Source of the DNA: Thermogemmata fonticola
Lineage (GTDB): Bacteria > Planctomycetota > Planctomycetia > Gemmatales > Gemmataceae
Length of the DNA stretch: 64,000 bases
Assembly (NCBI RefSeq): GCF_013694095.1
Contig: NZ_JACEFB010000001.1
Location: 372,001 to 436,000, forward strand
Reading direction: 5' to 3'
The notes under the pieces are model-generated. The model was not told where the DNA came from, searched no databases, and was given only the letters and a program-made list of their open reading frames with translations. The position numbers and the translations under genes are program-made. Shown piece after piece: positions 34,463-43,354 of this stretch. How positions within the stretch are numbered: position 1 is the first letter of the stretch; each line of letters starts with the position of its first letter.

Positions 34463-36235
34463 TTATTCCGCCTCGCCGGGGAGGATACGGCGTAATTGTT
34501 CGCGTAAATACCCGTTAATCTGGCGGGCTGTTTCCAATTGCATTGCCACTTGGGCCATCTGTTCGGCTTCATCGGTTCGAAGTTGCCGGATCACCCGTTT
34601 GATTTCTGGGATTTTCCGGGGCGTGGCACTCAATTGGCGTAAACCCAAGCCCACCAGCAAGGGGACGTAGAGCGGTTCACCGCTCATTTCCCCACAGACA
34701 TTCACCTCTATCTCTTTCCGTTTCCCTACCTCAACAACCTGGCGGATCAAGCGCAAAACCGCCGGGTCCGCCGGATTGTAGAGGTTGGCTACCTGCTGAT
34801 TGTTCCGATCCGCCGCCAGAGTGTACTGCACCAAGTCGTTGGTACCAATCGAGAAGAAATGAACTTCCCGAGCCAACAGGTCAGCCAGTATCGCAGCAGA
34901 TGGAACCTCAATCATTGTACCAATTGGCAAGTCCGCTTTGAAGGGGACTTGCTCTTCGAGCAGATCCTCCTTGACTTCATTGAGCAGGGTCCGGCATTGA
35001 CGCAACTCCTCCACCGTGCTGATCATGGGAAACATGATCCGCACATCGCCTAAGGTAGCCGCTCGAAGTATGGCTCGCAATTGCGTTTTGAACAGGTCAA
35101 GCCGCTGCAAGCACAGCCGGATGCTGCGCAACCCTAAAAAGGGGTTTTTTTCCTCCGCGACGGAGGAGGATAAGCTCGAAAACTTGTCGGCTCCCAAGTC
35201 CAAGGTTCGGATAACGACCGGTTTGTCCGCCCCCAAGGTGAGAATCACCGCCCGATACGCCTCATAGTGCTCCTCTTCTGTGGGATCTGCGGTCTTGTTC
35301 AAGTAGAGAAACTCAGTCCGGTACAGTCCAACCCCCTCTGCCCCGCGGTCCAAGCAGTGCTGAGCTTCATGGGCTAATTCGATGTTTCCCAGCAAGCGGA
35401 TGGGCACACCGTCAAGAGTAACGGCGGGCTTATCTCGTAACAGAAGGTACCGGTCAGCCCGTGAGAGCAGTGCCGCCCGTTTTTCCTCATAATAGGCCAG
35501 GGTGGATTCGTCCGGATTGATGATGAGGACTCCCTGGTCGCCATCCACGATAACTGTTTCGCCTCCAGAAACTTGCGTCAGAAACTTGCCGATCCCCACA
35601 ATCGCAGGGATTTCCAGGGCGCCGGCCAAGATAGCAGTATGGCTGGTATTCCCGCCTTTTTCGGTGGCGAAAGCCAGCACTGTGCGGGGAGTAAAGTCCG
35701 CGGTATCCGAAGGCATCAAGTCCGTGGCCAGAACGATCACCGGCTCGCTGAGTTCTTGAAGCGGTTCCGAGTCCTTGCCCAACAAGTGGACGAGGACTTG
35801 CTTTTCCAAATCGATGAATTCCGCAGCTCGCCGCAAAACCTCCGCTCGGGCGTGTTCCGGGACTCGTTGGGCTGCATCCTCGAGCTTCTTGACGTAATCC
35901 CGGATCAAACGACTGACTGCGTATTCCGCCGAGTAGTTATGTTCCCGGATCAACTGCTCGATTTGGGTTCGGATCGCTGGGTCTGCCAAGGCGGATTCAT
36001 GGGCGGCAAAGATATTGCCCAGAGCCGGACCATGGAGGGCTGTAATTCTCTGGCGATTGTCGCGGGCATCTGCCACGGCCTGATCCAACGCCTGTCGGAG
36101 GCGAGCAATTTCTTGCGGAACCTGTTCGGGAATGACTGTCCGGTGGGTGATACGAATCCCTTCCGTGTCGATCACCAAGGCCGGTCCAATCGCCACACCA
36201 GGGGAGACCGGAATACCGTAGTAACGCAGTTCCAT
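34463..36235 (-). CDS. ptsI: Phosphoenolpyruvate-protein phosphotransferase (PTS Enzyme I)
   Basis: 590 residues, normal length. Enzyme I takes phosphate from PEP and passes it to HPr. The active histidine is H199 in GGNTSHTAILAGALEIPAIVGIG. The C-terminal PEP-binding barrel has GLYRTEFLYL, PMISTVEEL and the active C514 in NVCGEMSGEP. No GAF domain is fused, so it is Enzyme I proper rather than PtsP. The start was set at MELRYYGIPVSPGVAIGPAL (ATG 36235), where family similarity begins; a longer open frame upstream is an artefact of the HPr gene on the same strand. It lies 32 nt after the HPr gene. Confidence 0.93.
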   Translation of the reverse strand: MELRYYGIPVSPGVAIGPALVIDTEGIRITHRTVIPEQVPQEIARLRQALDQAVADARDNRQRITALHGPALGNIFAAHESALADPAIRTQIEQLIREHNYSAEYAVSRLIRDYVKKLEDAAQRVPEHARAEVLRRAAEFIDLEKQVLVHLLGKDSEPLQELSEPVIVLATDLMPSDTADFTPRTVLAFATEKGGNTSHTAILAGALEIPAIVGIGKFLTQVSGGETVIVDGDQGVLIINPDESTLAYYEEKRAALLSRADRYLLLRDKPAVTLDGVPIRLLGNIELAHEAQHCLDRGAEGVGLYRTEFLYLNKTADPTEEEHYEAYRAVILTLGADKPVVIRTLDLGADKFSSLSSSVAEEKNPFLGLRSIRLCLQRLDLFKTQLRAILRAATLGDVRIMFPMISTVEELRQCRTLLNEVKEDLLEEQVPFKADLPIGTMIEVPSAAILADLLAREVHFFSIGTNDLVQYTLAADRNNQQVANLYNPADPAVLRLIRQVVEVGKRKEIEVNVCGEMSGEPLYVPLLVGLGLRQLSATPRKIPEIKRVIRQLRTDEAEQMAQVAMQLETARQINGYLREQLRRILPGEAE

Positions 36236-36267
36236 TCGCGGCAAGTCCGAGATGAGGGTAAGGTTCT

Positions 36268-36645
36268 TCAGATGGTGTAATCTTCGCCGTTTGGGGCACC
36301 TAAAATCGCGGCCAATTCTTCGAGGGCGCGGTGTGCATCTGGACCTTCCGTTTCTAGGATGACTTCCTGATCCGGGAGGACAACCAACCCCAACAAATCC
36401 CAGATATTTTTGCCATCGGCCGCCAATTCTCCATTGTGCACCGTAACACGGCAAGGAAAGCGCCGGGCCGCACGGGAGAAGCGGTCGGCTGCCCGGTGAT
36501 GCAAACCCAAAGGGTTGGTGATACGCACCACTCGGCGGATCGGTCCCGTGGAAGGATCGGCTGCGGAGGGGGGAACAACCGGCCCGTCCTTCGTCGGAAG
36601 GGTATTCGGTGCTCCATTTCCGTTGTTGCTGCCTCCACCGTTCAT
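36268..36645 (-). CDS. HPr-family phosphocarrier with N-terminal extension
   Basis: 125 residues: a Gly/Asn/Pro-rich extension of about 36 residues precedes an 85-residue HPr domain. The phospho-accepting histidine is H49 in NPLGLHHRAADRF. At the position of regulatory Ser46 is Asn80 (DGKNIWDLLGL), so it cannot be phosphorylated there by an HPr kinase. ATG 36645 follows GGCGGAGCGG; upstream frame to 36843 has no support. It lies between the EIIA gene and ptsI, on the same strand. Confidence 0.9.
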   Translation of the reverse strand: MNGGGSNNGNGAPNTLPTKDGPVVPPSAADPSTGPIRRVVRITNPLGLHHRAADRFSRAARRFPCRVTVHNGELAADGKNIWDLLGLVVLPDQEVILETEGPDAHRALEELAAILGAPNGEDYTI

Positions 36646-36850
36646 GTTCCGCTCCGCCGGGAGGCTTTCCCCGCATGCAGGCAGCCTCTCCATCCTCCTA
36701 TGTTCGCTGGGTCGCTTTTCTGCCTCCCACGGAATGAGGCACTTTCGGCCCAATTGTTCATCACAATCCACTTGGTCGTTGACTCCGATTCTCCTTTCCC
36801 TAACTCGTGGTTTCGTCCAACTCCCAGTATGGAAACCAACCATCCATCAT

Positions 36851-37360
36851 TTACCATCCAGGCGCTGTAGATTCCAGGAGATTCCAGATTTCCTCGCGTG
36901 TCTTGCAGCCCCGCAGCCGCTTGACAAACTCCGGGTCGCGCATAGTTCTGACTATCGCCTCCAAGGCGCGCAAGTGGTCGCCAGGTCGTTCTTGGGGCGA
37001 GACGAGCAGGAAAACCACATACACCGGTTCATTGTCCAGACTCTCAAAGGGCAAACCACCGGGGGACAATCCCAGCGTCCCCACCAATTCGTGAACCGAA
37101 GGGTGGCGCGAATGGGGTATAGCTATCCCCTGTCCTATCCCTGTGGTACCCAACTGTTCGCGGCGAATGACAGCCTTGACAATGTCTTCTAGCTCGTCCT
37201 TGCGGAAATGGCCCGCAGCGTGCAGAGCCTCGACCATCTCCCGGATCACCCGCGTTTTGACATCTAAAACTTGTTGCGGGTTGCTTGGATCCACCCCGTT
37301 GGCTCGTACCGATAGTTCCGGCACTATTGCCTCGCGCACGAGGAAACTCGTCAGTCGCAT
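36851..37360 (-). CDS. PTS EIIA protein of the nitrogen/fructose type
   Basis: 169 residues, the length of EIIA-Ntr. It accepts phosphate from HPr. The active histidine is H83 in GIGQGIAIPHSRHPSV. The C-terminus has VVFLLVSPQERPGDHLRALEAIVR, the typical EIIA-Ntr core. No EIIB or EIIC domain is present in this gene or nearby, so the likely function is regulatory rather than sugar transport. ATG 37360 follows GAGGAG. It is 206 nt upstream of the HPr gene, same strand. Confidence 0.88.
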   Translation of the reverse strand: MRLTSFLVREAIVPELSVRANGVDPSNPQQVLDVKTRVIREMVEALHAAGHFRKDELEDIVKAVIRREQLGTTGIGQGIAIPHSRHPSVHELVGTLGLSPGGLPFESLDNEPVYVVFLLVSPQERPGDHLRALEAIVRTMRDPEFVKRLRGCKTREEIWNLLESTAPGW

Positions 37361-37668
37361 TGGGATACACTCCTCGTGACGAGTACCGCTGTTGTCATGC
37401 CAACCCCCAAGCCGCCCGGCACTCGCTGGCAAGACCATTGCCTGGGGTATCGAATACCACCGCTGTGACTATTTCTGACTTCACTTCCATATCTAACCCA
37501 TCTGCTGCAAGTTTGCAGCAGGAATCTCCCTCCATTCTGTCCATCTCTCATCATGATGCATTCCTGAATGATACACTTCCCATGCAGTACCCCGGCCTGC
37601 GGAGTGCTAACACACTTTTTGTATAGTCGAGGCGGCTGCCCGCTGCAATCTATGTGTACATAAAGTCG
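37361..37668. other. Intergenic region upstream of the PTS cluster
   Basis: About 308 nt between the end of the HlyD-like gene and the EIIA-Ntr start, both on the minus strand. GAGTGCTAA at 37602-37610 matches one arm of a CIRCE element, but the opposite arm is not present. No credible gene. Confidence 0.35.
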
Positions 37669-38760
37669 CTATCGGGGATTCGAGGGCGAAGAGGAGGCCA
37701 GATAAGCTCTGTTTTCCCCGATGTGCACACGCATGCGCTGACCGATGAGCAGACCTGTGGTGTCGCCTTCGATACTGATAAGACACTCGGCAACTCGGCT
37801 CTCATTCCACTCGCCCGGCTCAACCGGAGCCGTCCGCTTGCGGGTAATCCATCGAGCCACGCGCAAGACTCGGCCCTTCCAGATCGGGGAATCGACCCGT
37901 GCATCGTCTTGAATCCAAGCTGGCATGCCTTCCCGGACGCGCCCGATGAACTCCTGCTCCAACTCCGCCCGGATGATCAGCGGTCCTTCCGGACGGAACA
38001 GGAGGGCGGATTGCAGACCACCCGGCGCCACTGTTTCCCCTTTTTGCACCTGAACACGCAAGACTACGCCATCACTGGGCGCCACCAGCACACAATCCCG
38101 CACTGCTTTTTCCGCCTGGAGCACAGCAATCTGGGCACTCTGGTAGCGGGTTTCCGCGAGGCGGACCTTCAAGTCCGGATTGATTACCTGCATTTCACGC
38201 CAGCGGGATTCCTCTGCCTCCAGGAATTTTTGGCTTTGGCGCACCTCGCTTTCCGCCATCAACAGCTCCACACTTCCAATGATTTGGAGTTTTCCCGCTT
38301 TGAGCTTTTCCTCCAGCAATTTGCGGGCAGCCTCATAGCGTTCGCGAGCGGCTGCTACGGCAGTTTGTTGAGCGGCAAGGCGATAAGGCCAGGCTCGGCG
38401 ATCTTGCTCCGCCGCTTCCTTTTCCAGTTCGGCGGCTGTCCGGGCCGCTTCCGCTTCCCGAACGCGCAGACGGTAAGCTTCATCCTCCAATTGCAACAGA
38501 GGCGTTCCCCGCTTGACCTCCTGTCCCTCGGAAACAAAGACTTCCGCGACCCGTCCCGGCAGGGGAACATCCAGAGCGGCCACCGGATGCAAGCCATCGA
38601 CACGCCCCAAGCAAACCACGGTTAATTCCGGCAACTCCGAAGGCGTTGCAGGAGGGCGACCGTACCTCAGCCACCAACTGAGCGCCAATAGCGGTGCCAC
38701 CAACATCACAAACAGCAGGAACCATCCCACTCCCGGCCAACGACGCATTCCCTCGTTCAT
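37669..38760 (-). CDS. HlyD/DevB-like membrane-fusion protein
   Basis: 363 residues. An N-terminal membrane anchor (VGWFLLFVMLVAPLLALSWWL) is followed by a lipoyl-like half (LPGRVAEVFVSEGQEVKRGTPLLQLEDE), a long coiled-coil hairpin (about residues 85-190, rich in Glu/Ala/Arg), the other lipoyl half (VAPSDGVVLRVQVQKGETV) and a beta-barrel. This is the layout of periplasmic adaptors for ABC exporters. ATG 38760 follows AGAGGAG. It lies 270 nt downstream of the DevC-like permease on the same strand; no ATP-binding protein or outer-membrane channel gene is adjacent. Confidence 0.85.
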   Translation of the reverse strand: MNEGMRRWPGVGWFLLFVMLVAPLLALSWWLRYGRPPATPSELPELTVVCLGRVDGLHPVAALDVPLPGRVAEVFVSEGQEVKRGTPLLQLEDEAYRLRVREAEAARTAAELEKEAAEQDRRAWPYRLAAQQTAVAAARERYEAARKLLEEKLKAGKLQIIGSVELLMAESEVRQSQKFLEAEESRWREMQVINPDLKVRLAETRYQSAQIAVLQAEKAVRDCVLVAPSDGVVLRVQVQKGETVAPGGLQSALLFRPEGPLIIRAELEQEFIGRVREGMPAWIQDDARVDSPIWKGRVLRVARWITRKRTAPVEPGEWNESRVAECLISIEGDTTGLLIGQRMRVHIGENRAYLASSSPSNPR

Positions 38761-39030
38761 CCCACCGTCTCCTCTTCGCTCTAGTGCCACCTATCCTGCG
38801 TAGGCTCTCGGGCGCCTTCTTCCTCATCGCCCCTCCGTTTCTCCTCTGGAGTTTGGTCGGCCTTCCTCTTCCTTGACTTTCTGCATATCGCAGTAGGAGC
38901 GGCATTGTTCTCCGCCTCACTGACTCTTGGAGAATAACCCATTTTGTGGATGAACCCCTCACCTTACCTCGGCACGGGCATTCCCGCCATGCCGTTCAAG
39001 GGGAGTGGATCATCGCTTGCAGCGGCGTGA

Positions 39031-40167
39031 TTATCGGATGTTGTGGGCCGGGTCCACTCCCTGGAAGGATCGCAGTGCGGCTAGTCCTGCTCCCAAGGCC
39101 ATGAACAGAGTCACTCCCGCTGCCGTGGCGATGATCCAGGGGTGCCAGCGGACCGAGGTTCCTAGGGCATTGGCTCCCTCGGCCAGCAGCCAAGTGATGG
39201 GCGTTGCCAAGAGCAAACCGAAACATCCCACCCAAAAAGATTGGATGACCACGCTCAGTTGCAAGCGCCATTTGGGAATTCCCATCGCCCGTAGGGTGGA
39301 GTATTCCCGTTTGCTCGCTGCGGTGGCCGCATAGAGTGTCTGGCTGGTGACGACGGCTCCCACCAACAAACCCAAAAGTGCAGTAAAGCCCACGGCAATT
39401 CCGGCTTTCGTCGTAACCAGCCAATGCCAACGGGAACGCAAGGAGAACTCGTCGGCGGTCAAGGCCGTCATTCGCCCCCCGTTTTGCAAGCGCCGCGCCA
39501 CCTCCGGCGCTGCCGAGGGAGGGTGGACTTTGGCCACCAAATAGGTCGCGTCCCCTTCCTGATAACGCATCAGTTGCCGGGCAGTCTCCAGGGAACAAAA
39601 CACATACGGGCCACCTAGACTCTTGTATCCCCGAACCAGACCCACCACGCGAATGCGTACGCCGTACACATCCGCCCACTCACCCACTCCGCGGATTCCC
39701 AAGCGTCCCAGCTCCGCCTCATCCACCACCACTGTGCCGGGTTCACTCAGCAGACTGAGCAAGGCGGTGTTCTGCCGTAATGCCTCTACGACAGCTATCC
39801 CCTGCGGATGCAAGCGCGTCCCCATCACAGTACAGACCTCCGACACGGTACTGCCGGGCGTGGATCCGGGACGCGTCCACAATGAGAAACCCAGTATCAC
39901 GGGTTCCACTTGGACCACACCGGGTTGACCGGCCACTTGAACCCACCATCGTTCGGGAATGGGACGCCCCAAATCGACACTCCGCACTCCAGGATAGCCG
40001 ATCCACACATCCGCCGCCGCTCGATCCACCGGTAACGACATCATTGTCAACAGACCCAAGACGATTCCGGATTGCAGGGCAATCAAGACCGCGCTGAAAG
40101 CGACAGCCAGGATCGCCGGTAGGAAGCGTTGCCGTTCGTACCAAATCGTGGTCAGGGCGTAACTCAC
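39031..40167 (-). CDS. DevC/FtsX-like ABC transporter permease
   Basis: 378 residues. One N-terminal membrane helix (LPAILAVAFSAVLIALQSGIVLGLL) is followed by a large extracytoplasmic domain of about 210 residues and three C-terminal helices (GIAVGFTALLGLLVGAVV, FWVGCFGLLLATPITWLL, WIIATAAGVTLFMALGAGL). A cytoplasmic EYSTLRAMGIPKW segment is the coupling motif typical of the FtsX/MacB family, close to cyanobacterial DevC. It probably exports a lipid or glycolipid with the HlyD-like adaptor. The matching ATPase is not in the window. Confidence 0.85.
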   Translation of the reverse strand: MSYALTTIWYERQRFLPAILAVAFSAVLIALQSGIVLGLLTMMSLPVDRAAADVWIGYPGVRSVDLGRPIPERWWVQVAGQPGVVQVEPVILGFSLWTRPGSTPGSTVSEVCTVMGTRLHPQGIAVVEALRQNTALLSLLSEPGTVVVDEAELGRLGIRGVGEWADVYGVRIRVVGLVRGYKSLGGPYVFCSLETARQLMRYQEGDATYLVAKVHPPSAAPEVARRLQNGGRMTALTADEFSLRSRWHWLVTTKAGIAVGFTALLGLLVGAVVTSQTLYAATAASKREYSTLRAMGIPKWRLQLSVVIQSFWVGCFGLLLATPITWLLAEGANALGTSVRWHPWIIATAAGVTLFMALGAGLAALRSFQGVDPAHNIR

Positions 40168-40307
40168 GAGGCCACACCCTTGAGGAATTTGCAGGTCCAG
40201 AATGCGTGTTCACTCAACTGCTGTATTCGGTGTATGACTCCCCGCCTTCGGTGTACTTGCCGGAAGTTTGTGAAGCCGGAGGTTGCTACCTGGTGTCTGG
40301 CGGCAGG

Positions 40308-41210
40308 TTATACACACAAGCGAACGCGTTGCCGTAACCCGTCCGGTAATTTGGCTTCCAACACCCGGCGCACTTCGCGAGGATGATAGCGCGTGCTAAA
40401 ATGGCCGAGGATCACCAACTCGTTGCGGAATCGTTCGGCGCGTTCGGCGATGTCATCCAGGTGCATATGGCCGTATTTGTGGATTTTTTCCCGCCGGTGG
40501 CCCGCGCGTAGGAAGCTCAATTCCGTAATCAGGATTTTCGCCTCGTAAAACTCCGGGTTAGCATCCAAGCCGTCGGGTGCTGTATCGCCGGTGTAAGCCA
40601 CCAGGGGAATGCGGACTTCCTTTGTCACCTCCACCCCGCTGTAACGCAAATCCCGAATCTGTTCGCCGCTCAGCCCCGTGTACTCTTCCTTGAGTTTTTT
40701 CCGTCTTTCCCAAATGATGTAGCCGCGGCTGGGGACCGTGTGCTGCATCTGATGGACCGTCACCAAATGGTTGCGATTCAATTCGATGACGTCACCGGCC
40801 TGCACACCTTGCAGTTCGACAGCCTGCCGGCCGCGATCCAGGCGTTGCATGACGAGAAGCAAGCGGCGGACATCGTCGTACATTTCGAGCGGCACGTACA
40901 CGCGCGGGGGTTCCATCTTCATCATGCGCCGGCGCGCGATGTACACGGGCAACGCCGCCATGTGATCGAGGTGGGTGTGTGTCAGGAACCAGTTGGGGGT
41001 GCCCATGAAATCCCACGGCTGCGCACCACAGTCTAGCCCCACGTTCAGCTCGCAGACCCGCCAGTAGCTTTGCACCGCCGCCCGCGACCAACCCTGAATT
41101 GTCAGGCCGCCGTGAGTGATCGTCACGTACGGGGCGTTCTCCACCGGCCGTTCCACAGCACCCCGGCGGGGAACTTGACCACTGTTGTTTCCTGCATCCG
41201 AAGCGGACAC
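40308..41210 (-). CDS. Metallo-beta-lactamase-fold hydrolase (RNase Z-like)
   Basis: 300 residues. The first metal-binding motif is [12 protein letters not shown]; further ligand regions are [10 protein letters not shown] (Asp), ILITELSFL, and [11 protein letters not shown]. These resemble tRNA 3'-endonuclease RNase Z and related hydrolases, and an RNA or phosphodiester substrate is likely. The first conserved element is [15 protein letters not shown]. No ATG exists near the domain start; GTG 41210 follows GGGGAG with 7 nt spacing and is my choice, with GTG 41144 as alternative. An open frame continues upstream through the L21 gene on the same strand and is not part of it. Confidence 0.8.
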   Translation of the reverse strand: MSASDAGNNSGQVPRRGAVERPVENAPYVTITHGGLTIQGWSRAAVQSYWRVCELNVGLDCGAQPWDFMGTPNWFLTHTHLDHMAALPVYIARRRMMKMEPPRVYVPLEMYDDVRRLLLVMQRLDRGRQAVELQGVQAGDVIELNRNHLVTVHQMQHTVPSRGYIIWERRKKLKEEYTGLSGEQIRDLRYSGVEVTKEVRIPLVAYTGDTAPDGLDANPEFYEAKILITELSFLRAGHRREKIHKYGHMHLDDIAERAERFRNELVILGHFSTRYHPREVRRVLEAKLPDGLRQRVRLCV

Positions 41211-41380
41211 CCCTTCTCTCCCCAACCGATCTGTTGTCGATCCACCCCGGCCAATATCGGAACATCCGGGCCGCTCCTCACCGCGGAGGCGATCCCCTGC
41301 TCCCCTTCCCCCATTCCGACAGCTTAGCTTGTCGGACGGTATAGCAGAGGATGTCACATCGCGGGACCGAGTGGAGAAGA

Positions 41381-41716
41381 CTATGCCGATGCCGCTGTGT
41401 CGTTGCCAGGCTTGACAATCTCCACCACCTTGACCCGCACATACCGCTGGGTGTGGCCCTTGAGACGCTTGGAAGCCTTGCGGCGGCGGAACTTCTGCGT
41501 CACTGTCTTCACCTTGTCTTCGCCGAGCACTTCCACCACCACTTTGGCTCCAGGGACCAGTGGCTGTCCCACCACAGCGCCGTTCTCGTCTCGCAAGAGC
41601 AGCACCCGTGTCAATTCCAGGCGTTGGCCCACTTCCACGGGACGCTCGTCCAAATGCAGGATACTCCCCGCCTCGGCTCGATGTTGCCGTGATCCTTCTT
41701 CCACGATCGCATACAT
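41381..41716 (-). CDS. rplU: 50S ribosomal protein L21
   Basis: 111 residues. [20 protein letters not shown] is the usual start; the family segment [31 protein letters not shown] with the KRRKNYKKKQGHRQ-like basic hairpin is present. L21 binds 23S rRNA domain I. L27 (rpmA) and the GTPase ObgE, often next to it, are absent here; an MBL-fold hydrolase follows on the same strand 170 nt downstream. Confidence 0.93.
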   Translation of the reverse strand: MYAIVEEGSRQHRAEAGSILHLDERPVEVGQRLELTRVLLLRDENGAVVGQPLVPGAKVVVEVLGEDKVKTVTQKFRRRKASKRLKGHTQRYVRVKVVEIVKPGNDTAASA

Positions 41717-42487
41717 GGCTCGTTCTCCCCATCACGATATTTCCGGCCCCTTTTCCTTTAGGAACGGTTACTCTAGCGAACAGGAACTGTCCTGACCAGC
41801 CGCTTGCCGCCTCACCCCTCCTCGCTCTATTCCGTGAACTTCTTCCAAATCGCACCTGCAACTGAGACCGTTACAGCTAATTTATGTTATTTCAGTTTGT
41901 ACGTTCAAATCACAATTTCGGACCACATTGGCAGGCTCTAAGATGTATCCATGCGTACATGTCCGGTGGGCGACACCTGGCCGACGGATGGCGAGCTTGA
42001 CAGGGATGGATTCTCTCGAAAAACCATCCGCGCGATCCGCAGACGATCGCTCCACTGCTGGTATCTCCACGTCAAATAGGCACAAGCCCGTCCGTCTTGC
42101 CGCTGTTGCCGTTCACCCGTTTTGCTGCACTTCATCGCTCAGCTCCCCATTTGCCTTCCGAAACTTCCCATCGGTCTCCGCCTGGGCCGTTTCCCGTGCA
42201 GTGACCGATTACTGATAATATGTACCATAAAATGCGAGAAGTCAAAAAAATTTTTCCAAAATTTTCGTGCCCCCCTCCCGGATGGCGGCTTTGGGCCGGG
42301 AAAGCAAGGTCATTGTGGCTGGGCGAAGTGGAGCTGAGGCCAGACCAGGGAGGGCAGCTTTCAGGACAATCCGGTCGGCAAGGACTCAGCAGGTCGGCTC
42401 AGAAGCAAGCTCGGAGGAAAGGCGCGGGACAAGCGAGAAGGCGAGACCGAGAGAGGTACCACCTCCTGCTGTCCGTGGGGGTGCGAT
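41717..42487. other. Gene-free, partly AT-rich region at a composition boundary
   Basis: About 771 nt between rplU and the methyltransferase gene, both on the minus strand. Several short open frames exist but none has a family pattern or ribosome-binding site. The middle (41870-42260) contains AT-rich runs such as AAAAAAATTTTT near 42244-42255; from about 42265 the DNA turns GC-rich. CCCGG (42277-42281) could pair with CCGGG (42296-42300). Confidence 0.45.
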
Positions 42488-43252
42488 TCAATCCGCAGGG
42501 GTATTGTGGCGGAGGGCGATTAGCCAGCCGTAGATGCGCAGGCCGCGGGCGGGTTGGCCTTGCTCGTCCACAGCGAGCCATTCCGTGATGGAGAAACCTT
42601 GCTGATGGACAAGCTCGCGGATTTCCGAGGCAGTAAAGTGGTGGAGGGTCAGGGGCGCTCCCGCATAAGCTTGTGGCATGGTAATGTCACCGGCTTGAGG
42701 ATGTCCAAGCTGTGTCAAGAACCATTGCCGCACGATTTGGCGGTATCCCAAACCGCGAAAATAGCGATGATGGACATGCAAAACGGCGCAGCCCTCCGGG
42801 CGGAGCAAACGGCGGATGTTCCGTAGCACAGCAACACGATGTTCTGGCCCCCGGATCATGCCTAGAGTGCTATAGAGGCAGGCGATGAAGTCGAAGGAAT
42901 GGTCAGCCAGGGGGAGCGGTTCGACGATGTTGGCGAGCAGCCAGTGCAACCGGCCCGCGAGCGGCGGGGGAGTGCTTTGGCTCGCCGCTTCCAGCATGAC
43001 GGGGGATAAATCCACACCCAGGCAATCGAATCCCCTGGCGGCAAAGTGCCGACATAAACGGCCGGTCCCACAGCCGAGGTCCAGTAATCGACCCGGTTGA
43101 GGAAAGTGGCGCTCGCAGAAAGCCAGATCGGCAGCAGCCAGCGGCGAAGCCAGGACTTGCTCGTCGTAACTGCGGACCATATCCTCGGCGTGAAGATAAT
43201 CCCACAAACCCCGATCGACGCCAGGCGGCAGTTGCCAATCTGGGAGAGTCAT
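42488..43252 (-). CDS. Class I SAM-dependent methyltransferase
   Basis: 254 residues. The SAM-binding motif I is LLDLGCGTGRLCRHFAARG, followed by GVDLSPVMLE (motif post-I) and SFDFIACLYSTLGMI (motif II region). LRPEGCAVLHVHHRYF fits motif III. It likely methylates a small molecule, but the acceptor is not evident. It is divergent to the enolase-superfamily gene with a 102-nt gap, so the two may share control. Confidence 0.85.
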   Translation of the reverse strand: MTLPDWQLPPGVDRGLWDYLHAEDMVRSYDEQVLASPLAAADLAFCERHFPQPGRLLDLGCGTGRLCRHFAARGFDCLGVDLSPVMLEAASQSTPPPLAGRLHWLLANIVEPLPLADHSFDFIACLYSTLGMIRGPEHRVAVLRNIRRLLRPEGCAVLHVHHRYFRGLGYRQIVRQWFLTQLGHPQAGDITMPQAYAGAPLTLHHFTASEIRELVHQQGFSITEWLAVDEQGQPARGLRIYGWLIALRHNTPAD

Positions 43253-43354
43253 AGGAAATGGTCCTTGGTGTTGGCCGCCCGTGTGGCCATACTGGAAGCA
43301 TACGGTACGCTGACACCTGTGGCAGTTACCCGTGGCGAAGGTGAGGGCTTAACC

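Noticed and set aside
34463-36676. 737-residue frame giving Enzyme I an N-terminal extension
   Set aside because: The first 147 residues overlap the HPr gene in another frame and look like shadow sequence; family similarity starts at 36235.
37602-37610. GAGTGCTAA, a CIRCE half-site
   Set aside because: The opposite arm TTAGCACTC is not found 9 nt away, so HrcA binding is not supported.
42220-42588. 122-residue plus-strand frame at the composition boundary
   Set aside because: It has no ribosome-binding site, is basic and Gly/Arg-rich, and overlaps the methyltransferase gene antisense.
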